From Lithospermum erythrorhizon (taxonomy: Eukaryota > Streptophyta > Magnoliopsida > Boraginales > Boraginaceae), in contig JADFUC010000879.1 of NCBI GenBank assembly GCA_019722365.1, positions 124,001-188,000 on the forward strand: DNA of 64,000 bases, read 5' to 3'. Below the pieces are notes generated by a model, which saw only the letters and a program-made list of their open reading frames with translations, ran no database searches and was not told the DNA's origin. The translations under genes and the position numbers were made by a program. How positions within the stretch are numbered: position 1 is the first letter of the stretch; every line of letters begins with the position of its first letter. Positions 1 through 11,576 of the stretch are shown here, piece by piece.

Positions 1-2400
1 AAGCAGGCGCCGGTTGAAGAAACCCAACAATCTCCTCATGGGCCGGAAATTACGAGTAACGGCGAGAGCCCAAAGAATACGCAAGATACACCAAAGCTCC
101 CAGATTGTCAGCGAGTCGGGTAAAGGTTAACTCCTAGTTCGAGGATTGTCCTCAAAGTAGCAATCTCAAGGTCAAAATTCCCCGAGGTGCACCCTAGGTT
201 TGTGCTCCGAGGATAATGCTGATTACAGATCGAATCTATTGATGCTGAAATTAAATACGATGACGCAGAGGTTAATCCATCGGTTAAACTCGGCCCATTC
301 CCCTTTCCGATGAAAAAACAAGTCGTAAACTCCGACAATACCCGCCTCCTCCCAAGAGCTAACCTTTGGCAAGTATTCTTGTCTAAAAAGAAAAGCGAGG
401 GAGTAATCAAGCATTGGCTAAAAGAGGGGCCCTCAAGTGAGATTGCTCGAAGTCATCCTTCAACCTAACGACAAAGTTAAGATGATGATATTATAATTGT
501 CTCATCGACCTGTGTCGAAGAACTGTGGCCGCATCAAGCGCCCTAAAAGCGAGTAGTTAGTGTCAATGTGGGAGAGTCCTCAACACCGGTGGCTAACGCT
601 GGACTTAAATGATCTCGGTACATCTGTCACAGAAAGAGAGATGCATGGCCCCGGTAGTTCCGAAGGGTAAAATGAGAGTCAATGACTCCCGCAACCGTAT
701 CCACAATAAGAATCAAGTAAAGGAGTAAAGCGAAACTGAGGTCAATGGAGTTGGCTCTATGGAGTAAGAACACGCCGCAGCGTGGAAGTTCAGAGGTGTT
801 GGGGAATATTCTCGCCAGAGAGGTTTCGTCGATGCCACCAACAACAACTACCTATATGGACATCCTTCACGCCGGGGGCCGCCAACTTAACGGGGCGATA
901 CTGGGCTTCACTGGCCTAAATCGGTCCGGGAATTTGTCTGCTGCCCGCTCCGAGGATACTGCCGGGACTCCTATGTTCCACAAAAGTGAAGCTCGGGACA
1001 CATCTTTAAATCTTAGCCCCAAGGGATCATCAACCTCAAGATTACTGACTCAAGGACTGAGGTTCTACCTGTACCACCTGCTCTGGGACATCATCAAGAA
1101 TCACCGCGGAGCTCAAGGTAATGGGCCGCCAAAGGACAGCATAAAGCTTCCTCTCTAAGTCTCGTGTACGCTGCTCTTCATAAAGCTTCTATTGCTAACT
1201 CCTTGTTCTACCTCTCGAACAATACCAATGTTGTCGATTCTAGCAAGTGACGCCGTTTGTAACGGGTTCCCTGAAATCAAATTTAACGCTAAAGATAATA
1301 TTTGATCAAGTGTCATCGTTTAAGTCCGGAGCGAAATTAAAACCTATCGGGTCTCACTTATCCTGGCAGCCTCACCGGGGGTCACACAACATCCTGATGT
1401 TTTGAGAGTGAGCATGGTCCTGTGAAGATGCAAAATTTCACCATCGTTGATAAACCTACGGGCGGAAAGCACGCGCGGATGTCACGTGAGCGCCTGAGCC
1501 TAACCGAAAGCCTTTAATTCGAAGGAAATGGGCCACAATCCTCATGCCAGTATGAGGACGAACTTAAACCGCGAAAGAGAGATTCAAAGCAACTGGCCTC
1601 CAGGTCAACTCCGTGCAAAGATCGTGCCGACCGCAGGTCAATCCATCCGACAAAACTCCCCGCTGGACTTCTCTTCCCGCATGTAATAGGCTACTGCTTA
1701 TGTTTTCCTCGACCTATTTCTTCAAGTTTTATTTTCTGGGGTCCGTTTGTTCGGCATAAACAGGGAGACACTATTATTATGTTGTTGGGACATGTTGGGA
1801 CATGTCGGGACTCTTCTGTGTTTTGCTTCGAAAAGCAACTACCGGGTTTTTTACCTCATGTTTAACACTGGTCATCGGACAGAAGGTGGGATTTCATTGG
1901 CGAAAAACTTACCCAAAGTGGGGAGTTTGCTAGCGCTGTTGGTCAAGTTTTCTTGTTCACCATTGACCGTTGGTTTGCCCGTATCCTCAAGATGGACAAC
2001 AATGTTCAAACAAGTGCGTTAAACGACGCAGCGTGTTTCGCCGCGCCTCATGGCTCGGGCCTCACGGGTTCGCGAACACAAGTGATAGTAATTAAGTGTT
2101 GATTATTCGATTCGAATGAAAGTTTTGAGTTTTGTATGACTCAAGCTTACGAACGGCAAGAATCAAAGTTTTGGTAGATTCTTTGCATTACGGAAGGCGG
2201 CGATTCTTAGAACATCTTTTCCGCAAATCAAGACCAAAACCCTACGCGACTTCTACTATAAACGGATCTGCCTTCAAGATGTCACACACCTAAAAAATGT
2301 TTTACTACAAAGTTCAATATCATATTCATAGTCCGATTTATCGAAAGTGTCGATCTCGGTGAGCGAATGTGTGGTTGTGAGGGTTCTCTTTGCCTTCTAA
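1..2400. other. unclassified GC-richer, probably repeat-derived sequence
   Basis: This stretch is visibly richer in G and C than the AT-rich DNA that follows. It holds open frames, the longest being 137 codons on the plus strand at 745-1158 and about 90 codons at 1747-2022. Neither shows a motif I recognise. A short direct repeat built on GGGACATGT occurs near 1795-1820. The block lies beyond the 3' side of the minus-strand Tekay-like LTR, so it could be decayed internal retroelement sequence. I found no gag, protease or reverse transcriptase signature to support that. No host gene is supported. Confidence 0.3.
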
Positions 2401-3636
2401 CACTATCAGACGGTCATATAAAGACCAAACCTGTAACAACCTTCTTAAGAGTATTTATTTCTCGTTGTATCGAGATCGGTGCGCGTTGGGATACGTGAGA
2501 ATAGGTGGATCCTATTTCACATACAAGCGCAAGCAGTAATAACGACGCGAGCATCAGCAAGTCCCTTACTGTAATAACTTCATCTTTATAGCGAAAGCTT
2601 TTCCTCGGGGCTTCGCTGCCTCTGCACGTAGTGCCGCTTAAGCATTGAACCGGGTTACCATTTTCATGCACATTTATTTTGGCTTATCACTATTGAAAAT
2701 TCGCGTTGTCGCCCTAACTCGCCGAATTGACAACCGCAATTCGGATCGGGTTTACACTTCAAGGTCACCAATATTATCATCAATTTATCAGATCCAATGG
2801 TCTCTTTCTTTAGACTACTGAAATAGTCTCTAATATTAGTTACCATTTGAAATTTTTAAAATACACTCGATGTTCTTTTTATTACAATTTCTAGATAGTC
2901 TCCAACGTTATTGCAACGATCCGTCACAAATCTAATGTTTCGAGGTTAGTTCTACAAGAATATAAAACATCAAAAGTTACCATACAACCCGAACCAAAAG
3001 AATGAAGGAAAAAATATTAACGAATTCATGCCCGTGATGGTGATCTAAGACAACAACAAATATTACACTTCACAATTTCATTAATCTGCATAAATCATAT
3101 AAAACGCGTTTTCTAAATACATACTTTGACACAATATAAGGGTAATAATATCAAGACTGCCGAGGATATCTTAGCCACCCAAATCTCGAATCATGATTTA
3201 CTCGACTCATCGCCTCAACTGATGCTTAAATGCCGACTGTTCCTGAACAAGAAACAACACTGGGGGTCCCCAAAATAAAATGGGTGAGCTTATGAAAGAT
3301 CTTGAATACTCATATAACAAGTCATATTCAACCACACATATATAAACATGTAATATCTATAGTCGTGATAATTAATTTCTCATTATATTTTATCAGTACT
3401 TATTCATATCACTAGTCACCTATATGATCCTCATAATTTAATAATATCTCCAAACAATTTAATATAATCAACTTACAAAATAATTCAATAACATCGATAA
3501 ATTTATAATATCAAATAGCTCAATATAATATACCATCACCTTCAAAATCAAGAACTTCCAATATATCACATAAGCAATAATAATTCCAATCCGACCCTCT
3601 ATTAGAGTCCATTCCCTCTAATAGAAGAAAGTTCAA

Positions 3637-3800
3637 CGTCACTGCTGTTGCTTTTATTCCAAAGAACGAGAACAAAATAATGTGAATATCAACGCCACCA
3701 GCGCTTCTACCCAAAGAAACGCAGGAAAACATAATGTAGTAATCCACGTCACTCGTTGCTTCTACTCCAACAAACGAGGACAAAATAATGTAAAATCAAT
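3637..3800. repeat. three-copy tandem array, about 55-bp unit
   Basis: Three imperfect units start at 3637, 3693 and 3747 with CGTCAC or CGCCAC. Each carries a GCTTYTAYYCC-like core followed by a purine-rich AAACGAGG stretch and CAAAATAATGT. The array lies inside the Tekay-like LTR and probably belongs to that LTR rather than to host DNA. Confidence 0.65.
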
Positions 3801-3938
3801 TACCCGCTAAGCTCGCCTGCTGAAACGGAGAAAGTTCAAACTCAACATCATATCCAATCGAATCATCTCAACATCTCAATAACTAACCTATCATAGTTCA
3901 CATCACCACATTTTTTTCTTTAGATAAATCATACTACC

Positions 3939-4061
3939 TGATTCCATTGAATACCGACTATGTGGCATTTGATTCCAACAAATACCGGACAATAAAGCTC
4001 TGGATTAATACCGCGATCATATGAATCGCTTGATTCTAGAGAATACCGGCAATATCACATC
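3939..4061. repeat. four-copy tandem array, about 31-bp unit
   Basis: Units begin at 3939, 3970, 4001 and 4031, and each contains TGATTC (or TGGATT) followed by AATACCG. The spacing is 31, 31 and 30 bp. Like the neighbouring 55-bp array it lies in the Tekay-like LTR. Arrays of this kind in long gypsy LTRs often sit in the U3 or R-U5 segments. Confidence 0.65.
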
Positions 4062-5247
4062 ATAAATCACAACTCAAAATGATGTCCACTTTCATTATAT
4101 TACCATATCATAACATCACATCATCTTAGGTTAACCTCATAATTCACAACATCATATATTCACATTTGTATCACAACAAGTCATTTTTAATATTTTCATC
4201 TCATCCTTTATTGTTATCAACCATTAACTCTATAACAATCATTCTATAACATTAACTCTTTACTCATATATAGCCATATCATCATATCTGAAATCTACAA
4301 CATCCCAAGATTTCTTATGTTGATATTCAACATAGTCTCTCAATACAACCAAATAGTTCAATCAAATTTTTATTCTCTATACTTATAAATATATACCATT
4401 ATATCGCTTAACATAAATCATACAACTAATTATATTACCTCATTAAATATTTCCCTCATATATTCACTTACAACAAGACAAAATATACAATACACATATT
4501 TATAATGTATGAAAGATTATAGACACGTGATATAAGTACTCACCTCTAGTCCAAACCAATTATAATGCATTTTACTTACTCCCATCACTTATTCGATATC
4601 AACGCCTAAAGAATATAAAAATAACAATTACTTTTATTTTAATAACTTTAACTAACAATAGCTACTAAATTTGTAAACTCCTCTTTAACTTATGCAATTC
4701 CATCCCTTTTTATGATATACTACTATATCCATTTTAACTTTTTATCTATATTCAAATTATATTAGCTGTATCAACAACCTAAAATGAATACTACTATCCA
4801 AATTCTATTATATAGTTAAACTAGAACTAACATGTGATTCTCTAATCTAGTTTATGTATATTATAGGTAATCAATTTACTACATACTTAAACAAGAATGA
4901 AATTTGATAAATTTGTAGCCCTAGAACCAACATACTTATAATTAAACCATTTAATATGAACTCTAATGATCATTAATGGATGAGTTTAGCTAATTAAAGT
5001 AACTTGACATAATTATACAACTAGTTATATAACCAATAAAAGGATATACTTATACCTTTTTTCCTTGAAAACAACTTTAAGGTTATGATTTAAGAGGAGA
5101 AGAACAACAAAAGAAAAAGAAAAATTTAAAGGGGGAGGGGAGAAGCTTTCACGGCTCTAAGGAAGAAAAAAAAATATTTTGTGTCTTGCTTGCTTTCTTT
5201 GATATAAGTAGATTAGGATGAGGTTGCTTAGCCTTGAAGAAAAATAA

Positions 5248-5312
5248 AGCAAGCACGAGGTGTCACTTAAGCAAGTAGGAGGTGTCTAATAAGAAGCAAG
5301 CACGAGGTGTCA
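5248..5312. repeat. short direct repeat, AGCAAGCACGAGGTGTCA
   Basis: An 18-base word occurs at 5248-5265 and again at 5295-5312, with a degenerate middle copy (GCAAGTAGGAGGTGTC) between them. The spacing of about 23 bp suggests three tandem units in the upstream (U3) end of the minus-strand LTR. Confidence 0.6.
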
Positions 5313-5502
5313 TTTCCTTTCTTAGCTAGGAGGGGAAAAGATGAGTAGTACTTAGTTATACACTTGTCTAGTTCGGGTTTGTTTTAAGTGGAGCAAAACT
5401 CAATTATTATTTAAATCCTAAAATTTAAATTATTTCAGTTATCACACTGTTTGCACATTGAGATTGTGGTGAATGGTGATCACTATATAAAAAAAAAAGA
5501 TA

Positions 5503-5628
5503 CAAGAGATAATTGAATGGTCTAGCAATTGAGCTAGCACCCCTTGATTCATGAGGTCAAGGGTTCGAATCTCATTTAGGGAAAGAGGCGGTTCAAAATT
5601 ATTGTAATCTTAACTATAAAAAAAGAAG
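5503..5628 (+). mobile_element. tRNA-derived SINE relic
   Basis: An A-box-like TGGTCTAGCAATTG lies at about 5518 and a near-consensus B box, GGTTCGAATCT, at 5572-5582. This is the spacing of an internal RNA polymerase III promoter. The flanks do not fold into an acceptor stem, so it is not a working tRNA gene. The copy ends in an A-rich tail (AAAAAAAGAAGAAG). A target duplication is not certain, although AGATAC and AGATATAC flank it. Confidence 0.5.
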
Positions 5629-5714
5629 AAGATATACCACGATAAAGGTTTTGTATCGTAAATTGCCATTTCTAAATAGCTTATTATAACGTTTGATAAA
5701 AAATGAACAACATG

Positions 5715-5822
5715 AGAACATCGAATTGCTAGCATAGTCATTAGGAAGCTGTCTGAAACTTAGAAATAGTCGATTTGATTCTCACCATATAAGGGGGCAG
5801 GGACAATTTTTTTTTTTTTTAA
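5715..5822 (+). mobile_element. SINE-like relic with poly-T end, copy 1
   Basis: The segment contains ACATCGAATTGCTAGCA, a B-box-like GATTTGATTCTCACC and a GGGGGCAGGG stretch, and ends in a run of about 14 T. A related sequence with the same order of blocks occurs at 16588-16681. Poly-T ends are known for the Au SINE group of plants. The assignment rests on the two-copy similarity and the pol III-like box. Confidence 0.4.
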
Positions 5823-5829
5823 AGGAACA

Positions 5830-6830
5830 ATGTCAAATTAAATAAGCTAGTTCTTGATCATCATATTTATTTAGTTTAATAACATTGCTAAAAAACAATA
5901 AATTTGATAACGGTTGGTGTGACATGTGTGTGGCATCAGTTATTTGTTGATGAGCAACATAAAAAATAAATGGGTGATGAAGACAGAGTTGACTAATAAA
6001 GCTATTGATTCATTTGCGGAATAGTAAACCCAGATAGACAGAACAGATTCAATAATCAATCAATAGTATCCTCTCATATTTAATCAATCACATATTCATA
6101 AACTATTTATAAAAAGGATCAAGGTCAGGTCGAACTTTAACGTTCATTTAACCTTGAAGCCTTGGAATCCACACAACATAAACAATACTATTAGCCACAC
6201 AATATGATTAAAAAACTATAATAATTTGTTTTTTTTATAATGCTACAATAATTCACAACTTTTTCTCGCTTGAGACCTCTAACTTAATAAGATTTTAGTA
6301 TGATACTCAATCACTAAACAATCAATATTTCATAAAATGAAGGAAACATTGATACTGACAAATATGTTTAATCATGAGCTATAAGCATGCTTGATATATA
6401 AAAAAAAACTACTTAATGATATCAAAATTAAATTTTTTTCTAATAATATTAATTAATTATTAAAAAATTTCGAACTATTAGTCAGTCATTTAACTATTAA
6501 ACTAGAAGTTTCTATTGAAGCCGACTCATTCAAGACCAAATTGAGTTTCGAGTCTCGGTTCATATGAGTTTATGTGAGCGAGCCGCATGTGTTAACTCTT
6601 GATCATGTACATCTTTATGTATAACTAATAAGATTAAGTGACAGAGGTTTGCAGGTTACTATGCTATATTCGAGGTATAGTCAATACGGATTTAATGAGT
6701 AACCTAATTATGAGAAAGAACAGGATGAGATTTGAGTTTTAATATGTCAACATGTCTATTATCAAGTCCACTACTCCACTGGCTTTGGAACTGGGCCTAT
6801 TTATCAATTTCCTACCTTCACCTAGTCAAG
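5830..6830. other. gene-free AT-rich stretch
   Basis: I see no coding region, tRNA or paired-terminus element here. It is low-complexity AT-rich sequence with scattered homopolymer runs. Confidence 0.5.
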
Positions 6831-7523
6831 TGTTGGTTCTCAATTTCAAAGTTCAAACTTCAACCAGACGTGCGGGGGCCTAGTCAGCGAACGCTCGTTA
6901 AATCCGGGGACTGCTACCCTGCTTTGCCTGCTTCTACCATCGCCTGCTAGCCATGTACCCACTTACTAATCTGCAGTAGTCGAGGTTTTGAAGAAAAAGT
7001 CATTCCAAGACACGCTCGTTACGGGATTCGTGGACGCTCAATCGCTGCTCTAAGACACGTCAAGGGTTCGTTAACGTACGGGACGTCCACAAATTAAACC
7101 CTGACGTCCTGCATAAAGCATCTTAGTTGGATTCCTTAGTCTTTATTAGCGGACATCCTTCCGTGCAACCTGACGTCCTAGGCACTGCCATGTGAACAAT
7201 AGCCGCTTCAAAGAAGATATCCGAGAGCCACGGACGTCCTGGCTTCGACTCACCGGACGTCCCGGCTCAAAAATAGCCGTTTTTCTCCTCCTATAAATAA
7301 AGAACCACAACTTTCATTCATTACTCACATCAAATATCATCATTAATTCATATTACTTCAATTATACAAGCTAGTTCATTCCACACATTAAATATATCAT
7401 ACTTGGTTCTTAGTTTTACTACTTCAATTATAAATGTTCTATATATTCATCTTGGAGAATAAATAATTTGATCAAGAATTTCCAAAGAATTAGCATCATC
7501 ATCTTCAATCGATTACGAGTTGC
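6831..7523 (+). mobile_element. probable Ty1/copia-type LTR with GACGTC-rich U3
   Basis: The block begins with TGTTGG at 6831, a common copia LTR start. Five GACGTC hexamers lie at 7082, 7103, 7172, 7233 and 7256, and a TATA box CTATAAATAA lies at 7291-7300. After a pyrimidine-rich leader it may end in GCA at 7523. It is followed by ATTGGTACAATC, a weak resemblance to the tRNA-Met primer-binding site TGGTATCAGAGC. The 5 bp on the left (TCAAG) do not reappear on the right, so I cannot prove a solo LTR. Two more GACGTC copies at 7955-7960 and 7974-7979, with TCTAAGACACTAAG nearby, suggest a second fragment at 7950-8110. Confidence 0.4.
7291..7300 (+). promoter_or_regulatory. TATA box of the LTR-like block
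   Basis: CTATAAATAA stands about 30 bp downstream of the last GACGTC motif and is followed by an AC/T-rich leader starting near 7325. The layout matches a pol II promoter. The promoter would be that of a retroelement, because no intact host ORF follows. Confidence 0.5.
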
Positions 7524-10500
7524 ATTGAAATTGGTACAATCTTTCCAATCTTTCCAATCGGTTCAGATTCCGTTGATCGTCGTAAATCGAATTGAAAACG
7601 CCATATATGATGTATCCAGGTATTCATCGCCAAATTGAATTTTCACACCCAAATCCTCAAGATATGATACGAAGACGGCACAATGCTTTTTACGTTTTTA
7701 TTTTCTTTATAAATGAACCTTAGTTTATTTTGTTTTATAGATGGATGAACTTTTGCTTAGTTTAATGTTTATGGTATGTTTTATTCTATGGATGTTAAAC
7801 CGTATTCTTGGATGTCAAGTTTGTTTTGGCGATTTTGTTGGATTTCGATTTAGATATTTACGTTTTTTTACGATGCCACATATTGTTTTTTATTTGCAAT
7901 ATAAAATAGAACAGCCAGAATTTGTGAACGATAAATTATTCTTTTCTCTGAATCGACGTCTACTTCACCAACTGACGTCCGGCTGGGTTCGTTTGGACCT
8001 GGGCAAAAGACTGTTCGCTTCTAAGACACTAAGCATTGGGGCGAATGGAGCGGGCCTCATTACCTCCTAAGGCCGTTTCGCTGTTTTAAGACACTAAAGG
8101 CTCCACCGCTCTAAGTAGACATTGACATGCATTGCTCAAGGCCCTGGCCCTAATCTGACGATGTCCTACTTCTTACCTCTGTCATTACCGCTACTTCAAA
8201 CACTAACTTTCAGGGCTCCCTTTCATACTTATATTATTATGTACTGTTTAGAGATGGATATGGGCCAACCATGCACACTTGACACTTCACAAAAGACAAA
8301 AAGCACAAAGGCCTTACATTCTTATAAGTTATAAGTTAGTAAAGTTAACTTACAACGTTATTTGGCTAATATCTATTACAGACTGATGGCTATGAGCCCT
8401 GGCTTACAAGAATAAATAGGCTCAAGATAGGTTTTATTTATTTATTTATAAAAATCGGAATTGAAATAGAATTGAAGAATGTCTATATAAATTTCTCAAT
8501 ATTTAAATAAAGTTTTCTAATTCCATTTCGTGTAAAAACCAATACACCCCTCAGTCTTTCTAACATAAACTTGAAACTTGTAACTATACCCTCAAATTTA
8601 ATCTCTAAGATTTTTATATTCGAGTTTTGATAGTCAACCATATTATTGAAATTTCAACCAATATATGTAAGTACATAGGTGTTTCATTTGTTATTTTTTA
8701 ATAAAACTTATTTAAGTTTATTTGATTTGATTTATTCTATTTTTAATAGAGTACACACATTGAAAAGGATATAATATTACGGTTCGTATCATCAATTGGT
8801 ATGAAGCTATTCCTCATGAATTTCAACATTTTAAAGTATGATGACAAAAAATCTGTTTCATATTCATTCCCCTTAGCTTTGTTTATCCTACATACTGCAC
8901 AAGTAGATTACTACTTATCAGCCCACAAGTATAGCTAGCCAGAAAACGACAACATATCGATCACTGGACATAATGACACCGGTAGCCGATTTAACGAAGC
9001 CAGGCACCATAAAATGGGTTTGGCTAAGCTTCAATTTTAAATTACCATGATTTAATTCCTCGTAACTGCTGAACTCGTAATGTAGTAATATTTGAGAGAT
9101 GTAATTTTTTTTACCCTAAAAAATACCACTTATTAATCCAATAGAAATAAACAATGTCTTACATCACGACAACTATATCTTTTCCCTTTTTTTCTTTCCT
9201 TCATCAATGATTGATGATAGTCAGAGGTCGGATTGCTTGTCGGCTTTATCTCTTTTTATCTATAAACAAACTTTTTATACGGAGTATTAAAAAAGTTTTA
9301 CACACTATTATTTAAATTAAATTATTATAAAAAATTAAAATGCAATAATCCTTTTGTTATTATGGGACAACGACTCTCTATAACTAGATCAAGTTTATCC
9401 AAATTAAAGTTATACAACACCTTGACATAAGGATGCTAAATATATGCTACAAGAAAAACCTTTTCAAGAAATCTCAAACATACCTATAAAATCAGAGCTT
9501 AATTTGACAGAAGCTACATGATGGCCCTCCACAGTCCACAGTCCACACGTACGTGCAATTTAGAGCATTTAACAAGTTGGTAATGGGTTGCTGATGAGAA
9601 GTCATATCTTGGACTCTTAGAGAATCTAAGAGGCCCCAACAACATCTCTACCTATCCTTTACGCTGGCTGTCAAAATTGTCACCATGAATCTATGTATAA
9701 TGTATCAAATAAAATGTGACAAATATTTGGACGATTGACAATTCTTTGTCCCAAATTATTGTCTTGTTTTGCTAACGTCGGCACAGTAGATTTGGATCCA
9801 AGAAGGGCCCTCGGTTGATCTTACAATACCAAATATATTGCATGCATTATGCATGACAATAATAATTATTGTGCTTTGCATTATTTGTTGATCTTCGAAG
9901 GGATGAAGTGGAATTTTTCTTTATTGTGATTTGGATGCCCCTTTATTTATTTGGTTCACACTTCACATTACACAAAAGGTGACTTTAAGCATTATACATT
10001 GAATAGGATCCGTAATATCCGGGATCCATCTCAATATACATCCCAATATTAAGAGTATGCTTCATATGAGTTCAGGGAATGTTTAGTGTATGTATATTGT
10101 GTCCAACAAGAATTTTCAGATTTACTATGCATTGTAATTTATGCAATATTTTATCTTATTTAGTTAACCTGTATTTCAGGATGAGACAATTCTGACTCCT
10201 TATGTATCCAAGTCAAGTCTAGTTTTGTTAAAGAACGATCTTATGTTAGACAGGAGCCGGCGGTCCTAACGGTAGTTTTTCACAATCTCTTACTAAATCA
10301 ATTTTCATCTAAATAATCATCTATTATAAAATAAATATAGATTAGTTAATACTCCGTATGTAATTTGGTCTATTTTCTTACACAATTGTATGGGCATAAT
10401 TCATGTGGTTGATCACATAGGATGGTGCATCTTTGCCGTTATAAAGTGTGCTTTCTCTCTCTTGTGGATATATTCCAGACCCAATCGTGGATTTCCACAA

Positions 10501-10792
10501 TTGGTGATAGAAGAATTGGTCCAGAATCTTATTAATTAGTATGCACTTTAGTAATCTTTCGACATGACTACGTTGCTTACATCAGCAAAGCCAGAATCTT
10601 TGGCCAACACAAACTGCGCCCACTTTAATTTCACAACATTGTCGCCCGATCCATTTTTAGACCATATCAATTTGGCGGGGTTCATTAATCTGATCGATTC
10701 TAATACCACGTTACAGCTTTACAGTTTCATCCTAAAACCAATATGAACTCTTAACAAATTATTTTACAAAAATAGGAGGACGCTCCACGCCT
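7524..10792. other. gene-poor stretch, no supported gene
   Basis: 7741-8070 holds a 109-codon plus-strand frame with no recognisable motif, ending in sequence that resembles the GACGTC-containing block upstream. I treat it as chance or repeat-derived. 8330-10790 is AT-rich with isolated MITE-end words (CGGAGTA at about 9280, ACTCCGTA at about 10352) but no paired termini that I could establish. The 60-codon frame at 10564-10746 has no recognisable domain. Confidence 0.5.
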
Positions 10793-10793
10793 T

Positions 10794-11233
10794 TGACAGA
10801 ATCGATTATTGTAAATATATTGATACATAAAAATATGCAACTATAAAATAACCTCAAACTCAGGGTTCGAAAATAACTTCAATTATACTTCGAAAAGCAA
10901 CTCCTACCTACAACACTTTAATTTTATCTGCACCACTCAACCTCACTTTTACAAAACACTCTCTTATTTTCTCTCAAAACTTTTGAGCTTGTTTTGTTTG
11001 ATTGACAATAAATGAATCCCATTGCTCATCATCTATTTATAGCAAAGGAAATGGAAATGACCACATTTTCTCAAACTTAACTATGAAGTTAATTTTGCAA
11101 CTTGCTCTACAGCCTAAGTTGAAAATTCTGGTAAGTTGTCAAGTTGTTATCTTGTTCAAGTTGCCAACTTGTTCAAGCTGACAACCCTGCCTAATGAACA
11201 CACGAAAACGCGGATAATGTTTTTGCTTCAACA
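10794..11233 (-). repeat. 3' LTR of the minus-strand copia element
   Basis: It aligns throughout with 15646-16070. Shared landmarks are TAAAAATATGCAACTATAAA, CACTTTTACAAAACACTC, TGAGCTTG, ATCATCTATTTATAG and AACTTGCTCTACA. On the minus strand it begins TGTTGAAG and ends in CA. Confidence 0.8.
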
Positions 11234-11576
11234 CTTCTCTCATTGTTTACTTCTCATATTGAATCATGTCATCCTTAACTAAGTCGCTAACTCTCAGAAT
11301 TTTGTCGGGTAAACTCTTTGTGAAAAAATGTCTACTTACTTGATCCTCCGTGTCGATCGGGTATCATCTCGACATCTCCTCAAGCATTCCTTCTCCCGTA
11401 GTTAAACGATATTGCACCTCCACATGTTTCGCTCGAGTACGAAACACCGAATTTTTGTATTAGTCGGACTTCTAACAAGTTATCACAATAACGTGATTCC
11501 CATTCCTTCAATCGGTTGATTCAAGTACTTCATGAGTTGACTCAACTAAAAACACTACACGCCATAGCGCCTATCC

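Larger units (their letters stand above)
2660..5446 (-). mobile_element. long LTR of a Del/Tekay-type chromovirus (Ty3/gypsy), minus strand
   Basis: Read on the minus strand, the segment starts with TGTGATAACTG at 5446, a typical LTR start. It continues with a long AT-rich U3, a pyrimidine-rich leader around 5160-5080, and a stretch near 3270-3290 (AGCTCACCCA then a T-rich run then GGGGACCCCC). I recall that last stretch as a signature of Del/Tekay LTRs in asterids. Sequence further along, to about 2850, also reads like the 3' half of such LTRs. These LTRs are known to be unusually long, up to several kilobases. The 3' boundary is uncertain, between about 2660 and 2850, and no clear primer-binding site was found. 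No gag or pol is attached, so this may be a solo LTR or a truncated copy. Family recognition is from memory, not a search. Confidence 0.5.

Noticed and set aside
745..1158. 137-codon open frame as a host gene
   Set aside because: No recognisable domain, no promoter signals seen, and it lies in repeat-like GC-rich sequence.
3637..4061. CRISPR-like spaced repeats
   Set aside because: The units are contiguous, imperfect and without unique spacers, and the genome is a plant. They are minisatellites within an LTR.
5518..5590. Possible tRNA gene (good B box GGTTCGAATCT)
   Set aside because: The ends do not pair as an acceptor stem and no anticodon arm forms. The A-rich tail fits a SINE better.
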